Shown here one piece after another: positions 41,070-47,686 of a stretch of 47,686 bases of DNA. The translations under genes and the position numbers were made by a program. The stretch is taken from the NCBI GenBank assembly GCA_031549115.1, contig JAVBQJ010000098.1:1-47686 (forward strand), read 5' to 3'. This DNA is from JAVBQJ01 sp031549115 (GTDB taxonomy: Bacteria; Verrucomicrobiota; Lentisphaeria; Victivallales; Victivallaceae). Each line of letters starts with the position of its first letter. The stretch's first letter is position 1. Under the pieces are notes generated by a model that was given only the letters and a program-made list of their open reading frames with translations, did not search any database and had not been told where the DNA came from.

Positions 41070-41400
41070 CGCCGCCGGTGCGGCGAAGTGTGGTGAGTTT
41101 GATGGTGGATGCAGGACCGAATCCCGGCAATTCCCAGCCGGCCACCTGACCGGCGCTCCGGCCCGTGCGCAATCACAAGTGGGTGGTGTTGCGGAGGGGG
41201 CGTGACAACGGTTGCATCATGTCGAGTCCACATCCACGGCACACCGGCCCAACCGCTGCTCCTCCCTGTCCAAAAGGTCGCGGAGGATATGGCGCAGCCA
41301 TATCCAATAGTAAGCTCGCGTCAGCGAGCGTACGCGGGTCACCCTGCCGGGAGGCGTGGGGGCGCGGAGCCCCACATCTTCCTCTCCTTATGTGCCGGAT
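41070..41400. repeat. GC-rich structured repeat (family R3, with an R2-like start)
   Basis: It begins GCGCCGCCGGTGCGGCG like R2, then changes. At 41270-41305 CCAAAAGGTCGCGGAGGATA leads into the stem GGATATGGC / GCCATATCC; this block and the GACCCTGCCGGG-GGCGTGG blocks recur inverted at 44262-44380. There is no convincing ORF. It separates the DUF2798-like gene from the next operon. Confidence 0.65.
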
Positions 41401-41423
41401 TGCACCATTTTTTCTCCGGCAAC

Positions 41424-41452
41424 TTGAAAAATCATCATTCCGGTGGTATTAT
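41424..41452 (+). promoter_or_regulatory. Promoter of the small membrane protein-lipoprotein operon
   Basis: TTGAAA (41424-41429), a 17-bp spacer and TATTAT (41447-41452), 33 bp before the ATG at 41485. Confidence 0.7.
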
Positions 41453-41484
41453 TATGTGTTAAACCAATTCAGGAGACGAATCTT

Positions 41485-41823
41485 ATGAGCAAGCGCAAAC
41501 ATATCGGCCCGGCGCACTCTCCCTATCCGGCCGGGACCGTGAGCGAGCATATCGGGTATTACACTTTTAAAGTGCTTTCCGCGATCGCCTGTACCGCGCT
41601 GTGGTCCGGCGCCTATTACGTCATCCTCGGCGTAGTGGTGGTCATCGCCGGCGGCGGCAACGACGAAAGTGAAACCGGCTGGAGCGTCGAAAAACTTCTC
41701 CAGACCACCGCCGGCAAGTGGATCTGGATCATCGTTTCGCTCATCGTTTTCATTACCGTTTTGCGCAGTAAAATCGGGGCGCGCAACAAGCGCGACACCA
41801 AAAAGGCGCCGAGGGTACTATGA
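41485..41823 (+). CDS. Small membrane protein of unknown function
   Basis: 112 aa from the ATG at 41485 with AGGAGA upstream. Two membrane helices are present (about residues 28-55, with ALWSGAYYVILGVVVVIAGG, and 75-95, with IWIIVSLIVFITVL), joined by an acidic loop. The tail is basic (KIGARNKRDTKKAPRVL), so both ends are probably cytoplasmic. I do not recognise a family. Its stop overlaps the start of the lipoprotein gene by 4 bp, so the two are translationally coupled and may act together. Confidence 0.8.
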   Translation: MSKRKHIGPAHSPYPAGTVSEHIGYYTFKVLSAIACTALWSGAYYVILGVVVVIAGGGNDESETGWSVEKLLQTTAGKWIWIIVSLIVFITVLRSKIGARNKRDTKKAPRVL

Positions 41824-42404
41824 AGCAACTGTTCTGGTTGTTCGCCGCCGCGCTCCTGTGCTGGTCCGGATGCGTCGATTTTTCCGCGTCCAAGGCCGAC
41901 CAGAGGCTGATTTCGACTCCGGACGCCGGACTCCATCTGGCCTATGGCGCCTTAAGCAACTACAATCTGGAATTAACCTGTCCGGGGCAGAAGGAATTTC
42001 CCTCCGGCCAACCGGCGCAGTTGCGTTTCCGGCTGAAAAACCGCGACCGCAACAGCATCAAGATCGAAGAGTGGTACATGGCCGAGCCGAACAACATCAT
42101 CCTGAATTTCCGGCCGTTGCGTTCGGATGAAACCCCGGAAGAGGCGGCCAATGCGGAATGGTACACCGTCCAGCCGGAATTTTCGCCGGATCTGCCGCCG
42201 CCGGAGCGGGCGCCGTTGTTGCTGCATGGCGAAAATATGGTTTTCGTCGATGTCGCCTTTCCGATCATCGAGGCGATTCCGGCCGACAAATCGACGCGTT
42301 TTCTGGTTTACGGGCAACTGAACCTCCTGTCGTTGGATGTAGTCAGCGATATGTTTGTGGTCACCGCCGTACAGCAGGATGTGTACGAGAGCGGCCGCGA
42401 CTGA
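41820..42404 (+). CDS. Putative lipoprotein of unknown function
   Basis: 194 aa. The N-terminus has a type II signal peptide with lipobox (MKQLFWLFAAALLCWSGC; Cys18 would be lipidated). The mature part looks like one immunoglobulin-like beta domain (AYGALSNYNLELTCPGQKEF, QLRFRLKNRDRNSIKIEEWY, LLHGENMVFVDVAF). The residue after Cys is Val, which does not signal inner-membrane retention in the usual Asp+2 way. It is coupled to the small membrane protein upstream; pyrF starts 65 bp later and may be read through. Confidence 0.8.
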   Translation: MKQLFWLFAAALLCWSGCVDFSASKADQRLISTPDAGLHLAYGALSNYNLELTCPGQKEFPSGQPAQLRFRLKNRDRNSIKIEEWYMAEPNNIILNFRPLRSDETPEEAANAEWYTVQPEFSPDLPPPERAPLLLHGENMVFVDVAFPIIEAIPADKSTRFLVYGQLNLLSLDVVSDMFVVTAVQQDVYESGRD

Positions 42405-42469
42405 AAACCGTCCGAAACACCCCGCATGCAAACCATTATGATAATACTTCACCCCGGAAGAATCTGACA

Positions 42470-43282
42470 ATGAACTTCATGGACAAGCTGCGCCAGGCGT
42501 GGCAGAACAACCGTTCCCTCGTGTGCGTCGGGCTGGACCCCGATCCGAAAAAGCTGCCGGCGGCGGTCGCGGGGGCCGAATATCCGATTTTCGAATTCAA
42601 CCGCCGGCTGATCGATGCCACCGGCGATCTGGTGTGCGCGTACAAACCGCAGGCGGCCTACTACGCCGGCAGCGACGCCGATGCCGAACTGGCGATGACC
42701 ATCGACTACATCCATGAACGTTTTCCGGCCGTGCCGGTGATTCTCGACGTCAAACGCGGCGACATCGGCGCCACCGCGCAGATGTACGCGAAAGAGGCGT
42801 TCGAGCGTTACCATGCCGACGCCGTGACCGTCAACCCCTATATGGGAACCGATGCGCTGCAGCCGTTTCTCGACTACGCCGACCGCGGTGTGATCATCCT
42901 GTGCCGGACCTCGAATCCGGGCGGCAGCGATCTGCAGAATCTGGTCGCCGACGGCATGCCGGTCTACGAGCATGTCGCCCGCCTGGCGCAGGAGCGCTGG
43001 AACGGCAACGGCAATGTGATGCTGGTGGTCGGCGCTACTTATCCGGAGGAACTGGGACGCATCCGTTCGCTCTGCCCGGAAATGCCGTTCCTGGTTCCGG
43101 GGGTCGGCGCCCAGGGCGGCGATGTCGCCAAGGTGCTCGCCAACGGCAAAACCGCCGACGGCGCCGGGCTGGTGATCAATTCTTCGCGCGGAATCATTTA
43201 TGCCTCCAAGGGCGACGATTTCGCCGACTGCGCCCGCGCCGCGGCCGCCGAATTACGCGACATCATCAATCAATATCGTTAA
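42470..43282 (+). CDS. pyrF: Orotidine 5'-phosphate decarboxylase (type 2)
   Basis: 270 aa. It removes CO2 from OMP to give UMP, the last step of de novo pyrimidine synthesis. The type 2 subfamily is shown by CVGLDPDPKKLP at the start, the catalytic Lys/Asp region PVILDVKRGDIGATAQMYAK, VNPYMGTDAL, and the phosphate-binding PGVGAQGGD and INSSRGIIYAS segments. The start at 42470 is taken as family-like (MNFMDKLRQAW); the ATG at 42479 is an alternative. trpS follows after 15 bp, so they are likely co-transcribed. Confidence 0.94.
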   Translation: MNFMDKLRQAWQNNRSLVCVGLDPDPKKLPAAVAGAEYPIFEFNRRLIDATGDLVCAYKPQAAYYAGSDADAELAMTIDYIHERFPAVPVILDVKRGDIGATAQMYAKEAFERYHADAVTVNPYMGTDALQPFLDYADRGVIILCRTSNPGGSDLQNLVADGMPVYEHVARLAQERWNGNGNVMLVVGATYPEELGRIRSLCPEMPFLVPGVGAQGGDVAKVLANGKTADGAGLVINSSRGIIYASKGDDFADCARAAAAELRDIINQYR

Positions 43283-43297
43283 GGAACATTCGGAACC

Positions 43298-44260
43298 ATG
43301 CGTGTTATCACCGGAATTCAGCCCAGCGGCACCCCTCACATCGGCAACTACTTCGGAGGAATCAAGCCGACGGTGGATCTGTCCAGGCAGGGAGAAACCT
43401 TTCTATTTATCGCCGACTACCATTCATTGACGACACAGCCCGCGCCCGAAGAACTGCGCGAACGGGTCGCCGGCCTGACGCTGGACCTGCTGGCATGCGG
43501 TTTCGACGCCGACAAAAACGCGTTTTTCCGCCAGTCCGAAGTTCCCGCCGTGACCGAGCTGATGTGGATTCTCAACTGCATCACCACCGTCGGCTTCCTC
43601 GAACGCGCCCACAGCTACAAGGACAAGGTCGCCAAGGGCTTCGCGCCCAACAACGGCCTCTTTTCCTACCCGGTGCTGATGGCTGCCGACATTCTCATTT
43701 ACGACACCAACCTGGTTCCGGTCGGCAAGGACCAGAAGCAGCATCTGGAAATCACCCGCGACCTCGCCATCCGCTTCAACCAGCAGTACGGCGAAATCTT
43801 CGTGGTTCCCGAAGCCCAGATCCGCGAAGACGCCGCGGTCATCCCCGGCCTCGACGGCCAGAAGATGTCCAAAAGCTACAACAACATCATTCCGATCTTC
43901 GGCAAAGAAAAAGCCATCCGGAAAACCGTCATGTCGATCGTCACCGATTCCAAAGGCATGGATGATGTCAAAGACCCCGAAAGTTGCAACGTATTCGCGT
44001 TGTACAAGCTGTTCGCCACACCGGAACAGCAGCAGGAAATGCGCGAAAATTACGCCCGCGGCAATTACGGCTACGGCCACGCCAAGCAGGCGCTGTTCGA
44101 ATTGATGTGGGAGAAGTTCCGTGCCGAACGCGAGCGTCGCGAGGAGCTCGCCAACAACATGGATTACGTCTGGAGCGTCCTCGCCCACGGCGCCGAACGT
44201 GCCCGCGAAGTCGCTGAAAACACCATGCAGCGCGTCCGCAAAGCCGTCGGGCTGCGGTAA
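43298..44260 (+). CDS. trpS: Tryptophanyl-tRNA synthetase
   Basis: 320 aa. This class I synthetase charges tRNA-Trp. It has the HIGH-like motif in GIQPSGTPHIGNYFGG and the KMSKS motif intact in DGQKMSKSYNN. VPVGKDQKQHLEITRDLA and the ADYHSLT segment are also typical. The length is normal for the bacterial short form. AAGGAA stands 11 bases before the ATG. Confidence 0.95.
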   Translation: MRVITGIQPSGTPHIGNYFGGIKPTVDLSRQGETFLFIADYHSLTTQPAPEELRERVAGLTLDLLACGFDADKNAFFRQSEVPAVTELMWILNCITTVGFLERAHSYKDKVAKGFAPNNGLFSYPVLMAADILIYDTNLVPVGKDQKQHLEITRDLAIRFNQQYGEIFVVPEAQIREDAAVIPGLDGQKMSKSYNNIIPIFGKEKAIRKTVMSIVTDSKGMDDVKDPESCNVFALYKLFATPEQQQEMRENYARGNYGYGHAKQALFELMWEKFRAERERREELANNMDYVWSVLAHGAERAREVAENTMQRVRKAVGLR

Positions 44261-44261
44261 G

Positions 44262-44400
44262 CGTCAGGGGAATGTGGAGGGCTTCTCGCCCTCCACGCCA
44301 CCCCGGCAGGGTCACAGGACCCTGCACCTCTGCTGCGGATATGGCTATGCCATATCCTCCGCGACCTTTTGGAAATTCTTCCGGGATAGCTTGTTGCCGC
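44262..44400. repeat. Structured repeat, family R3, opposite orientation
   Basis: It contains GTGGAGGGCTTCTCGCCCTCCAC as a perfect hairpin, CCGGCAGGGTCACAGGACCCTG, and GGATATGGCTATGCCATATCC followed by TCCGCGACCTTTTGG. The same blocks occur in reverse at 41270-41395. It lies just after trpS, and its first hairpin could help termination. Confidence 0.65.
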
Positions 44401-44599
44401 GTAAAACCGGCCAGACCACCACAAAGGCCGCCGCTACTGCCGACCACGGCGGGCGGGCGCCTCCGGGGACGATTCGCCATCGTCCCCTGCTACCCCTTGG
44501 GGGACCCACGCCTGCCGTCAAATTAACCGCCTCCAATATGCAATGGCAAACGACTGCGAGACTCGACATGATTCAGCCGTTGTCACGCGCCCTCCGCAT

Positions 44600-44880
44600 C
44601 ACTATTAACTCGTGAGCGCGCACTGGTCGGAGCGCCGGTCAGGCGCGACCATGCCGCTAGGAATTGGCGCAGCGAAGCTTGCGCCAAGGAGCGCGGCATG
44701 GAGCCTCCCCCGGCGAACGGCGCGCTTAGCGCGCTGAGGGGGTCGCGTACGAACGACCGGTAGGGAGTGAGCAGCGAATGGAGTTTTTGCCGCCCGGTGG
44801 CGGCAAAAACGTGAAGCCGAGCGGCTGAGCGATCCGGGGGAATGGGGGCAGGCCCCCGCGGTTGCCGGGACTCGGTCCCG
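44600..44880. repeat. Dense array of hairpins, non-coding, possibly a structured RNA or repeat
   Basis: Nested stems follow each other: CATGCCGC ... GCGGCATG enclosing TTGGCGCA ... TGCGCCAA (44649-44702), AGCGCGC ... GCGCGCT (44729-44745), GTTTTTGCCGCC-cggt-GGCGGCAAAAAC (44783-44810), GGGGGCAGGCCCCC and GGGACTCGGTCCC. ORFs through it are low-complexity and unlike proteins. I see no known RNA family signature. The stretch 44401-44599 is also without a gene. Confidence 0.5.
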
Positions 44881-44931
44881 ACTACTCTGTCATAATCACC
44901 ACACTCAAGCCACACCGGCGGCACCCATCAG

Positions 44932-46791
44932 CTACGGACTCAACTCCACCACCACGATACCGTGGGGCGGCAACTTGATATGAAGTTGTTCCGGAGTTTC
45001 CCCGCGGACGATCGGGAGGACGCTGTTGACTTTGCCGACGGCGGTTACGGGCGCAACCGGCAGTTCGACCACGGTGGACTGATAGTAACCGGCGTCGTTC
45101 AACACCGTCAAACGCTCGCGGCCGCCGCCGGTTTCGAGGCTCCAGACATGGCCGTTGCCGGATTTCATCACCGGGACGCGGACGGCAGCATGAATTTGCG
45201 CCACCCATTCCCGCAGCGTGTCGGCGGGAATCGGCGGTTCCGGGAGCTCTTCGAGCCAGCTGGCCGGATCGCGGGGCGCGTCGGCGAGTTCGCCGGTCGA
45301 TTCGCAGCGGATCACCGGTCCGGAATAGCGACGCAGGGCCTCCTGTTCCTCCGGCGGGAAGAAGCGTTCGTTCAGCACCACCACCGGGCCGGAGAGCCGC
45401 GGCAATGCTCCGATATCGGCAATCGCGTTGACCGGTGCGCCGGCGGCGAGCAGCCACGCGTGCAAATGAAAACTCGACGTATGGTGACACCGGGCATAGG
45501 CGGTCAATTCCCGGTCGAGCGCCTTCTCGGACCAGAGCACGGTCGCGCCGGAGTAACCGGCGGGCTCGGGCACTTCGAATGCGGTGTCCCAGCGCTGCTT
45601 CAGCCACTGCCATTCACTGCGGGTCATCGCGTCGGACAGGCACGACAAAATGCCGTCGAGACAATGGCGCCATTCGCTCCCGTTGAAGCAGAAGGTGTGC
45701 CGGAGCGCTTCGATCTCCGCTTCGAGCTTCATCGGCGCATGCTCAATGGCGTTGTACTCCTCCATCGTATCTTTGATGCCGTTCATGAACCAGATCGGCA
45801 TGCCGGGCATCGCCGCGCGCAGCCGCAGCAGCGACGCCATAAACAAATACAGCGGGCGGATGGCCGGATTCTGCCAGTTTTCCAGTTCGAGCACGGTTCC
45901 CGGCGCTTCGAGCACCACCGCGTCGGCGCCGATCTCGGTCATGGTCCGGTAATCGGTGCCGTAACGGTAGCGGGCTTCGAACGGATCGCGGGTCCAGATG
46001 CTGTTGACGATCAGCTTGCGGTCGATCGCGTGCAGCATATCGGCGGTTTTGACCCAGAATTCGCGGTGGCGGCAGCAGTGAAAGTCGATCCACTCCTTGC
46101 GGTGGCGGCTCCAGATGGCGTCGGCGCGCTGCGCCAGGGCCGCCGGATCGCCGTCGCAACGGCACTCCGCCGGCAGGCCGGACTGTCCGACCATATCGTC
46201 GGAAAAGTCGCCCTCGTAAACGGGCACACGCTGATGGATGTAGCCGTCGGCGCCGTGAAAACCGTCGAAGCGGTAATCCAGCATCACCTGCCGGAGCCGG
46301 GCGACGAAGAAATCTTCGTAATAACTGCCGTCGGCGAGGCGCTTCCACGGGCACAGCGCCGGAATGACTTCGCCGGTCCGGGCGATGAACTTGACCTCGG
46401 GGTGCGCATCGGTCCAGGCGGCGGGGACAGTCAGCTCGAAACGCTGTTCCGCCTCCGGATTCATCAACTGGTCGAAGACCGAAAAGTAGACCGCGATGCC
46501 GCGCGCCTGCAATTCGCGGATCAGCGTCTTGAGCTCGCCCTGGCGCCAATGCTGGCGCCCGTGCTCCAGACCGGTGGAACGGCCCCAGTAGCTGGCGCAG
46601 TCCTGCCGCAGCAGCGTTTCATCCGGCATGCCGGACCGGTGCGCGTGAATGAAGTCATTCGACCACAGCAGCAGCACCATTGCGTCCGGCTGGAATCCGG
46701 CCTTGTCCAGCAGGTGTCCGACTCCCATGTCCGGTTGGGTCCGGTCGAAACCGATCAGTTCGAGCCACCAGGCCCGGGGATAAGCAGCCAT
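44932..46791 (-). CDS. Putative cytosolic glycosidase of unknown family (619 aa)
   Basis: It is a paralogue of the protein at 36549-38564. It begins MAAYPRAWWLELIGFDRTQP with no signal peptide and contains FVARLRQVMLDYRFDGFHGA followed by DGY, RKLIVNSIWTRDPFEARYRY, and EIGADAVVLEAPGTVLELE. The C-terminal 60 residues (VVELPVAPVTAVGKVNSVLP ... LPPHGIVVVELSP) parallel the end of the other protein (PPCGIIVLEATPG), a beta domain. GAAAGGAAG precedes the ATG. It appears monocistronic, driven from 46832-46837 under the same upstream box as two other operons. Substrate unknown. Confidence 0.75.
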   Translation of the reverse strand: MAAYPRAWWLELIGFDRTQPDMGVGHLLDKAGFQPDAMVLLLWSNDFIHAHRSGMPDETLLRQDCASYWGRSTGLEHGRQHWRQGELKTLIRELQARGIAVYFSVFDQLMNPEAEQRFELTVPAAWTDAHPEVKFIARTGEVIPALCPWKRLADGSYYEDFFVARLRQVMLDYRFDGFHGADGYIHQRVPVYEGDFSDDMVGQSGLPAECRCDGDPAALAQRADAIWSRHRKEWIDFHCCRHREFWVKTADMLHAIDRKLIVNSIWTRDPFEARYRYGTDYRTMTEIGADAVVLEAPGTVLELENWQNPAIRPLYLFMASLLRLRAAMPGMPIWFMNGIKDTMEEYNAIEHAPMKLEAEIEALRHTFCFNGSEWRHCLDGILSCLSDAMTRSEWQWLKQRWDTAFEVPEPAGYSGATVLWSEKALDRELTAYARCHHTSSFHLHAWLLAAGAPVNAIADIGALPRLSGPVVVLNERFFPPEEQEALRRYSGPVIRCESTGELADAPRDPASWLEELPEPPIPADTLREWVAQIHAAVRVPVMKSGNGHVWSLETGGGRERLTVLNDAGYYQSTVVELPVAPVTAVGKVNSVLPIVRGETPEQLHIKLPPHGIVVVELSP

Positions 46792-46831
46792 ATTCGCTTC
46801 CTTTCGTCATACCATTTATCCATTTTCTATA

Positions 46832-46893
46832 AGTATAGCAAACCGATCGCGAAAATACCACCACGTTCCCATGTTTTTTCTCACCGATTCTGC
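46832..46893 (-). promoter_or_regulatory. Promoter of the 619-aa glycosidase gene with conserved upstream box
   Basis: Minus strand: -10 TATACT (46837-46832) preceded by CGGTTTGC. GCAGAA (46893-46888), with AAAAAA before it, stands exactly 50 bp upstream. The blocks GGTGA, CATGGGAA and GGTATT in between match the pseudopilin A promoter at identical spacing. Confidence 0.6.
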
Positions 46894-46914
46894 TTTTTTA
46901 CGAGAATCACCCCA

Positions 46915-47686
46915 TCAAGTTACCGCATCGGTCATCTGCAAAGCCTGCTTCACACGCGCCATGGTAAGCGGCTTGGGCAAAACGGCATCGAACAATGTCA
47001 TGTCGAAGTTTTCCCGGCTTTCGATATCGGCGGTGACGGCAATGATCCGCATCGCCGGAAAACGCCCGGAATTCCGAACCCGCCGTGCCAGCTCCGCGCC
47101 GTTCATCTCCGGCATCCACAAATCGGTCAACAGGAAGTCGAAGCTTCCGGACTCGAGCTTCGCCAGCGCCCCGGCTCCGCTTTCCGCCGTTTCCGCCTGA
47201 ATTCCCAGCCGGCGCAACATCGCCGACATCACTTTCAGATTCATCGGCACGTCATCGACCAGCAATACCGACGCCGCCGCAAGGGTTTCGGCGGTATCGT
47301 CCGCTGTCGCCGCGGCAGCCGGTTTCTCCGCGCGGTATCGCAGATCGCGGAGGGTCACGGTAAACACCGAACCGCGCCCCACTTCGCTGGACAATGCGAT
47401 CGAACCGTTCATCTTGTGCAACATCCGTTCGACGATGGCCAGCCCGAGACCGGTGCCCTCGTTGGCCGCGCACGTCCCCCGTTGCGTGCTCGATTGTACG
47501 AACGGCTGAAACAGCAGCTTCCGGTCCGCCTCCGAAATGCCGACCCCGGTGTCGGCCACCCGGAAAACCAGTGTTCCGGCCTCAGCCGTTTCCGGCCGGA
47601 ACTCCACCGAAATATCGACCCCGCCCCGGCTGGTGAATTTGACCGCGTTCCCCACCAGGTTGAACAATATCTGCCGCAGACGCAGC
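46915..47686 (-). CDS. Hybrid sensor histidine kinase, C-terminal part (5' end outside window)
   Basis: The frame is open to the end of the window (LRLRQILFNLVGNAVKFTSR), so the N-terminal sensor and dimerisation parts are missing here. What remains is the ATP-binding domain, with N box NLVGNAVKF, G1 box VADTGVGISEADR, F box LFQPFVQSS and G2 box GTGLGLAIVERM. A linker of about 30 residues leads to a receiver domain (VLLVDDVPMNLKVMSAML, phospho-acceptor Asp in FLLTDLWMPEMNG, and VLPKPLTMA with the conserved Lys). It probably controls a distant pathway. Its 3' end lies 22 bp from the box upstream of the 619-aa glycosidase gene. Confidence 0.9.
   Translation of the reverse strand, partial: LRLRQILFNLVGNAVKFTSRGGVDISVEFRPETAEAGTLVFRVADTGVGISEADRKLLFQPFVQSSTQRGTCAANEGTGLGLAIVERMLHKMNGSIALSSEVGRGSVFTVTLRDLRYRAEKPAAAATADDTAETLAAASVLLVDDVPMNLKVMSAMLRRLGIQAETAESGAGALAKLESGSFDFLLTDLWMPEMNGAELARRVRNSGRFPAMRIIAVTADIESRENFDMTLFDAVLPKPLTMARVKQALQMTDAVT

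Noticed and set aside
40444..41452. A special sigma-factor promoter class from the similar TTGAAAAA/CCGGYGGTAT promoters at 40444 and 41424
   Set aside because: Both fit an ordinary sigma-70 pattern, and TTGAAA is also used before acpP; two sites are too few to claim more.
44583..44924. 113-codon minus-strand ORF after trpS
   Set aside because: It runs through dense hairpins, has biased composition and no ribosome site. I treat the region as non-coding.

Overview
The window (about 60% GC) most likely comes from a Lentisphaerota (Victivallis-like) bacterium, probably from a gut or other carbohydrate-rich habitat. The pointers are four copies of a pseudopilin-like protein with an FTLIELLVVIAIIAILAS N-terminus and an H-X9-DG C-terminus, dense regulator-pseudopilin-hydrolase clusters, and a Gram-negative house-keeping set. 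The taxonomic call is an inference; there is no rRNA in the window.

Layout. 1-1803: end of a membrane protein, closed by a palindromic MITE. 1970-4563 (minus): pseudopilin A followed by a secreted 600-aa putative glycosidase. 5004-9793 (plus): GntR-type regulator, pseudopilin and a GDSL-DUF4838 fusion. 9806-21629: mostly house-keeping genes (larB, gmhB-like, LacI regulator, NifU-like, coaC-like, gmk, YkgJ-like, an exported protein, rodA/ftsW, a PBP2 pedestal-only protein, ilvB, AraC, an SMR-like transporter), separated by GC-rich repeats. 21885-27580 (minus): GntR-type regulator, pseudopilin, GH42-like protein and ceramidase-like protein. 27840-30021: DegT aminotransferase divergent from an AraC regulator. 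30191-33528: acpP, fabF and a radical SAM protein. 33510-38564 (minus): cytosolic glycosidase-like protein, pseudopilin and a second GH42-like protein; the last two duplicate the 23.4-26.4 kb pair. 38753-44260: GT39 glycosyltransferase, DUF2798-like protein, small membrane protein, lipoprotein, pyrF and trpS. 44932-47686 (minus): a second cytosolic glycosidase-like protein and the C-terminal part of a hybrid histidine kinase.

How the genes work together. The accessory part is built from small catabolic modules, each with an exported or cytosolic hydrolase, usually its own pseudopilin and often its own regulator. Three of these operons (promoters at 4806, 38640 and 46832) share an upstream box placed exactly 50 bp before the -10 hexamer, which suggests one regulon.

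The most striking observation is at 4556-4689. Pseudopilin A has no usable start codon in the sequence as given. Just upstream, an 86-bp segment between 24-bp inverted repeats carries a good Shine-Dalgarno and ATG pointing the wrong way. Inverting it would place that ribosome site and start codon in frame with the pseudopilin. This looks like an invertible translation-initiation cassette caught in the OFF state. Other unusual elements are a hairpin repeat family with a constant loop and changing stems, a GC-rich repeat family abutting 3' ends of minus-strand genes, two MITE families, and a promoter-terminator unit of about 70 nt at 40444-40546.
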